DNA of 64,000 bases from Pseudomonas entomophila (GTDB lineage: Bacteria; Pseudomonadota; Gammaproteobacteria; Pseudomonadales; Pseudomonadaceae): the NCBI RefSeq assembly GCF_023277925.1, contig NZ_CP063832.1:4639001-4703000 (forward strand), in the 5' to 3' direction. Position numbers and translations under genes: made by a program. Below, piece after piece: positions 62,865 through 64,000 of the stretch (the stretch's first letter is position 1; each line of letters opens with the position of its first letter). A model generated the notes under the pieces. That model ran no database searches. It had not been told where the DNA came from and worked only from the letters and a program-made list of their open reading frames with translations.

Positions 62865-63295
62865 TCGCCTGGGAACACTTCCTGGTTGAAGCTGAGTGAA
62901 TGGCTGACGCCGCCGGTTTCGACGCTAAGGTCGAAGGTGAGTGTTTCGGGTTGTTCGATCTTGAACTGGGCGATGTAGTACACCGCGCCCTGGTCGGTGA
63001 TCTGCTTGAACGACAACGGGGCGCTGCGACCGGTGAGATCTTTCACCGTGCCGCTGACCACCGCCGTCGCGGGCTTGCCGGCCTTGAGCACGGCGATGTT
63101 GAGCACGCCCTGGTTCTTGCTGCGGGTCAGGCCCGTGGCGGCGGCGATGTCGGGTTGCAGCATGCTTGAGGTGAAGGCGCTGTAGTGGACCGTCACGTCG
63201 CCGAACACTTCCTTGCGTTCAGGTTTGGCGGCATCGGCAGCCAGTACCGGCAAGGCCAGGCACAGGCAGATCAGAAACAGTGCTAGACGACGCAT
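62861..63295 (-). CDS. DUF4426 periplasmic protein
   Basis: 144 residues with a signal peptide to about residue 20 ([10 protein letters not shown]), then a beta-rich domain: [50 protein letters not shown]. Function unknown. GGAGG precedes ATG 63295. Conserved between metW and rdgB in pseudomonads as I recall; no link to methionine synthesis can be read from the sequence. Confidence 0.88.
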   Translation of the reverse strand: MRRLALFLICLCLALPVLAADAAKPERKEVFGDVTVHYSAFTSSMLQPDIAAATGLTRSKNQGVLNIAVLKAGKPATAVVSGTVKDLTGRSAPLSFKQITDQGAVYYIAQFKIEQPETLTFDLSVETGGVSHSLSFNQEVFPGE

Positions 63296-63320
63296 GATCC
63301 CATTCCTCCGTTCGCGAGGG

Positions 63321-63941
63321 TCAGACCGCGAGCTGGTGCTCCTGCAGGCCCGGGCTGCTGACCCGATAGATACCGATCTCACCTAGAAGATTAGGCCATA
63401 GCCGGCCGCCTAACCCGTTACGGTGCAGACGGTCGACGGCCAGGCGGTCGAGTACCTTGGCGTGACGCTCGTGGCACAGGTTCTCGAAGTCTTCGAAGGT
63501 GCAGAAGTGGATGTTCGGGGTGTTGTACCAGGTATACGGCATGAAGTCCGAGACCGGCATGCGACCCTTGGTCGCCAGGTACCAGCGGCAGCGCCAGTGG
63601 CCGAAGTTGGGGAAGGTGATGATGCACTGGCGACCCACCCTCAGCATCTCGTCGAGGATGCGGTCGGGGTACTCCACGGCTTGCAGGGCCTGGGTCATGA
63701 CCACCACGTCGAAACTGTTGCTGGCGAAGTTGCCCAGGCCCTTGTCCAGGTCCTGCTCGATGACGTTGACGCCTTTGGCCACGCAGGCGGCGATGTTGTC
63801 GGCGTCGATCTCAAGGCCATAGCCGGTGACGTTCTTGCGCTCGCGCAAGGAGGCCAGCAGTTCGCCGTTGCCACAGCCCAGGTCGAGGACCCTGCTGCCG
63901 GCGGGGATCCAGTCTTGGATGATTTCCAGGTCGGCTCTCAT
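63321..63941 (-). CDS. metW: MetW methyltransferase-like protein
   Basis: 206 residues. SAM-binding-like motif VLDLGCGNGELLASLRERK near residue 18; DVVVMTQALQAVEYPDRILD, ITFPNFGHWRCRWYLATKG and NIHFCTFEDFE are MetW text. Needed with MetX for homoserine acylation in pseudomonads and relatives. Seven bases separate it from the metX stop, so the pair is translationally close. Confidence 0.95.
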   Translation of the reverse strand: MRADLEIIQDWIPAGSRVLDLGCGNGELLASLRERKNVTGYGLEIDADNIAACVAKGVNVIEQDLDKGLGNFASNSFDVVVMTQALQAVEYPDRILDEMLRVGRQCIITFPNFGHWRCRWYLATKGRMPVSDFMPYTWYNTPNIHFCTFEDFENLCHERHAKVLDRLAVDRLHRNGLGGRLWPNLLGEIGIYRVSSPGLQEHQLAV

Positions 63942-63948
63942 GCTGTCC

Positions 63949-64000
63949 TCAGATGACGATGCGGTTCATGTAGTTCGCGAAACCCTGCATGTAGCGAGGC
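63949..64000 (-). CDS. metX: Homoserine O-acyltransferase, C-terminal end only
   Basis: Only the last 16 codons are in the window, reading RYMQGFANYMNRIVI before TGA (63951-63949). Identity rests on position directly upstream of metW and on the C-terminal text, which fits MetX. Acylates homoserine in methionine synthesis. Confidence 0.7.
   Translation of the reverse strand, partial: PRYMQGFANYMNRIVI

Overview
The window is GC-rich, densely coded chromosomal DNA from a fluorescent pseudomonad, most likely the Pseudomonas putida group. The right half (about 29.5-64 kb) has the core gene order folA, ilvD, rlmI, mutM, ggt, ferredoxin, coaD, GMC oxidoreductase, calB, rsmD, M16 pair, ftsYEX-rpoH, mtgA, thiSG, trmB, hemW, rdgB, metW, metX, which I recall from Pseudomonas chromosomes. 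aguA near an OprE/OprQ-type porin, phosphorylcholine phosphatase (PchP), a TcyP-type cystine carrier and ten REP/BIME palindromes between genes also fit. I saw no rRNA, tRNA, CRISPR array, integrase, transposase or prophage gene.

Layout. (1) 1-2575, minus: dctB-dctD, a two-component pair for C4-dicarboxylates; dctD is cut by the window edge. (2) 2606-11156, minus: a ten-gene, mostly overlapping operon for dTDP-sugars. It holds rfbBACD, a WecE-type aminotransferase, a metallophosphoesterase, an ATP-grasp ligase, a sugar epimerase/reductase, a methyltransferase and a WbqC protein, but no glycosyltransferase, flippase or polymerase. (3) 11423-14323, plus: a divergent 966-residue fusion of a small-molecule kinase, a degenerate M23-like domain and a class-III aminotransferase/phospholyase. 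(4) 14.5-21.8 kb: aguA, a small orphan ORF, a TonB-dependent siderophore receptor with a Fur-box candidate, an OprQ-type porin and a glutamate-synthase-like flavoprotein. (5) 22.2-26.7 kb: a 2-aminoethylphosphonate-type ABC transporter and a PhnZ-like HD oxygenase. (6) 26.7-35 kb: a DUF3482 GTPase/DUF2868 membrane pair, folA, tcyP, pchP, and ilvD with a long palindromic element upstream. (7) 35-64 kb: housekeeping genes for DNA repair, coenzyme A, glutathione, cell division and protein targeting, heat shock, thiamine, tRNA and rRNA methylation, haem and nucleotide clean-up, and methionine.

How the genes work together. RfbA and RfbB make dTDP-4-keto-6-deoxyglucose. It can go to dTDP-L-rhamnose (RfbC, RfbD) or to an amino sugar (WecE) that the ligase and methyltransferase could decorate. 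The ABC transporter plus HD oxygenase suggest organophosphonate scavenging. The calB, Tat-signal protein and GMC genes form an alcohol/aldehyde oxidation operon facing a TetR repressor. FtsY-FtsE-FtsX-RpoH links targeting, division and the heat-shock sigma factor; rpoH has a sigma-E-like promoter.

Limits: all calls come from reading translations and sequence by eye. No alignment, database search or folding calculation was run, and family names come from recognised motifs and remembered gene order.
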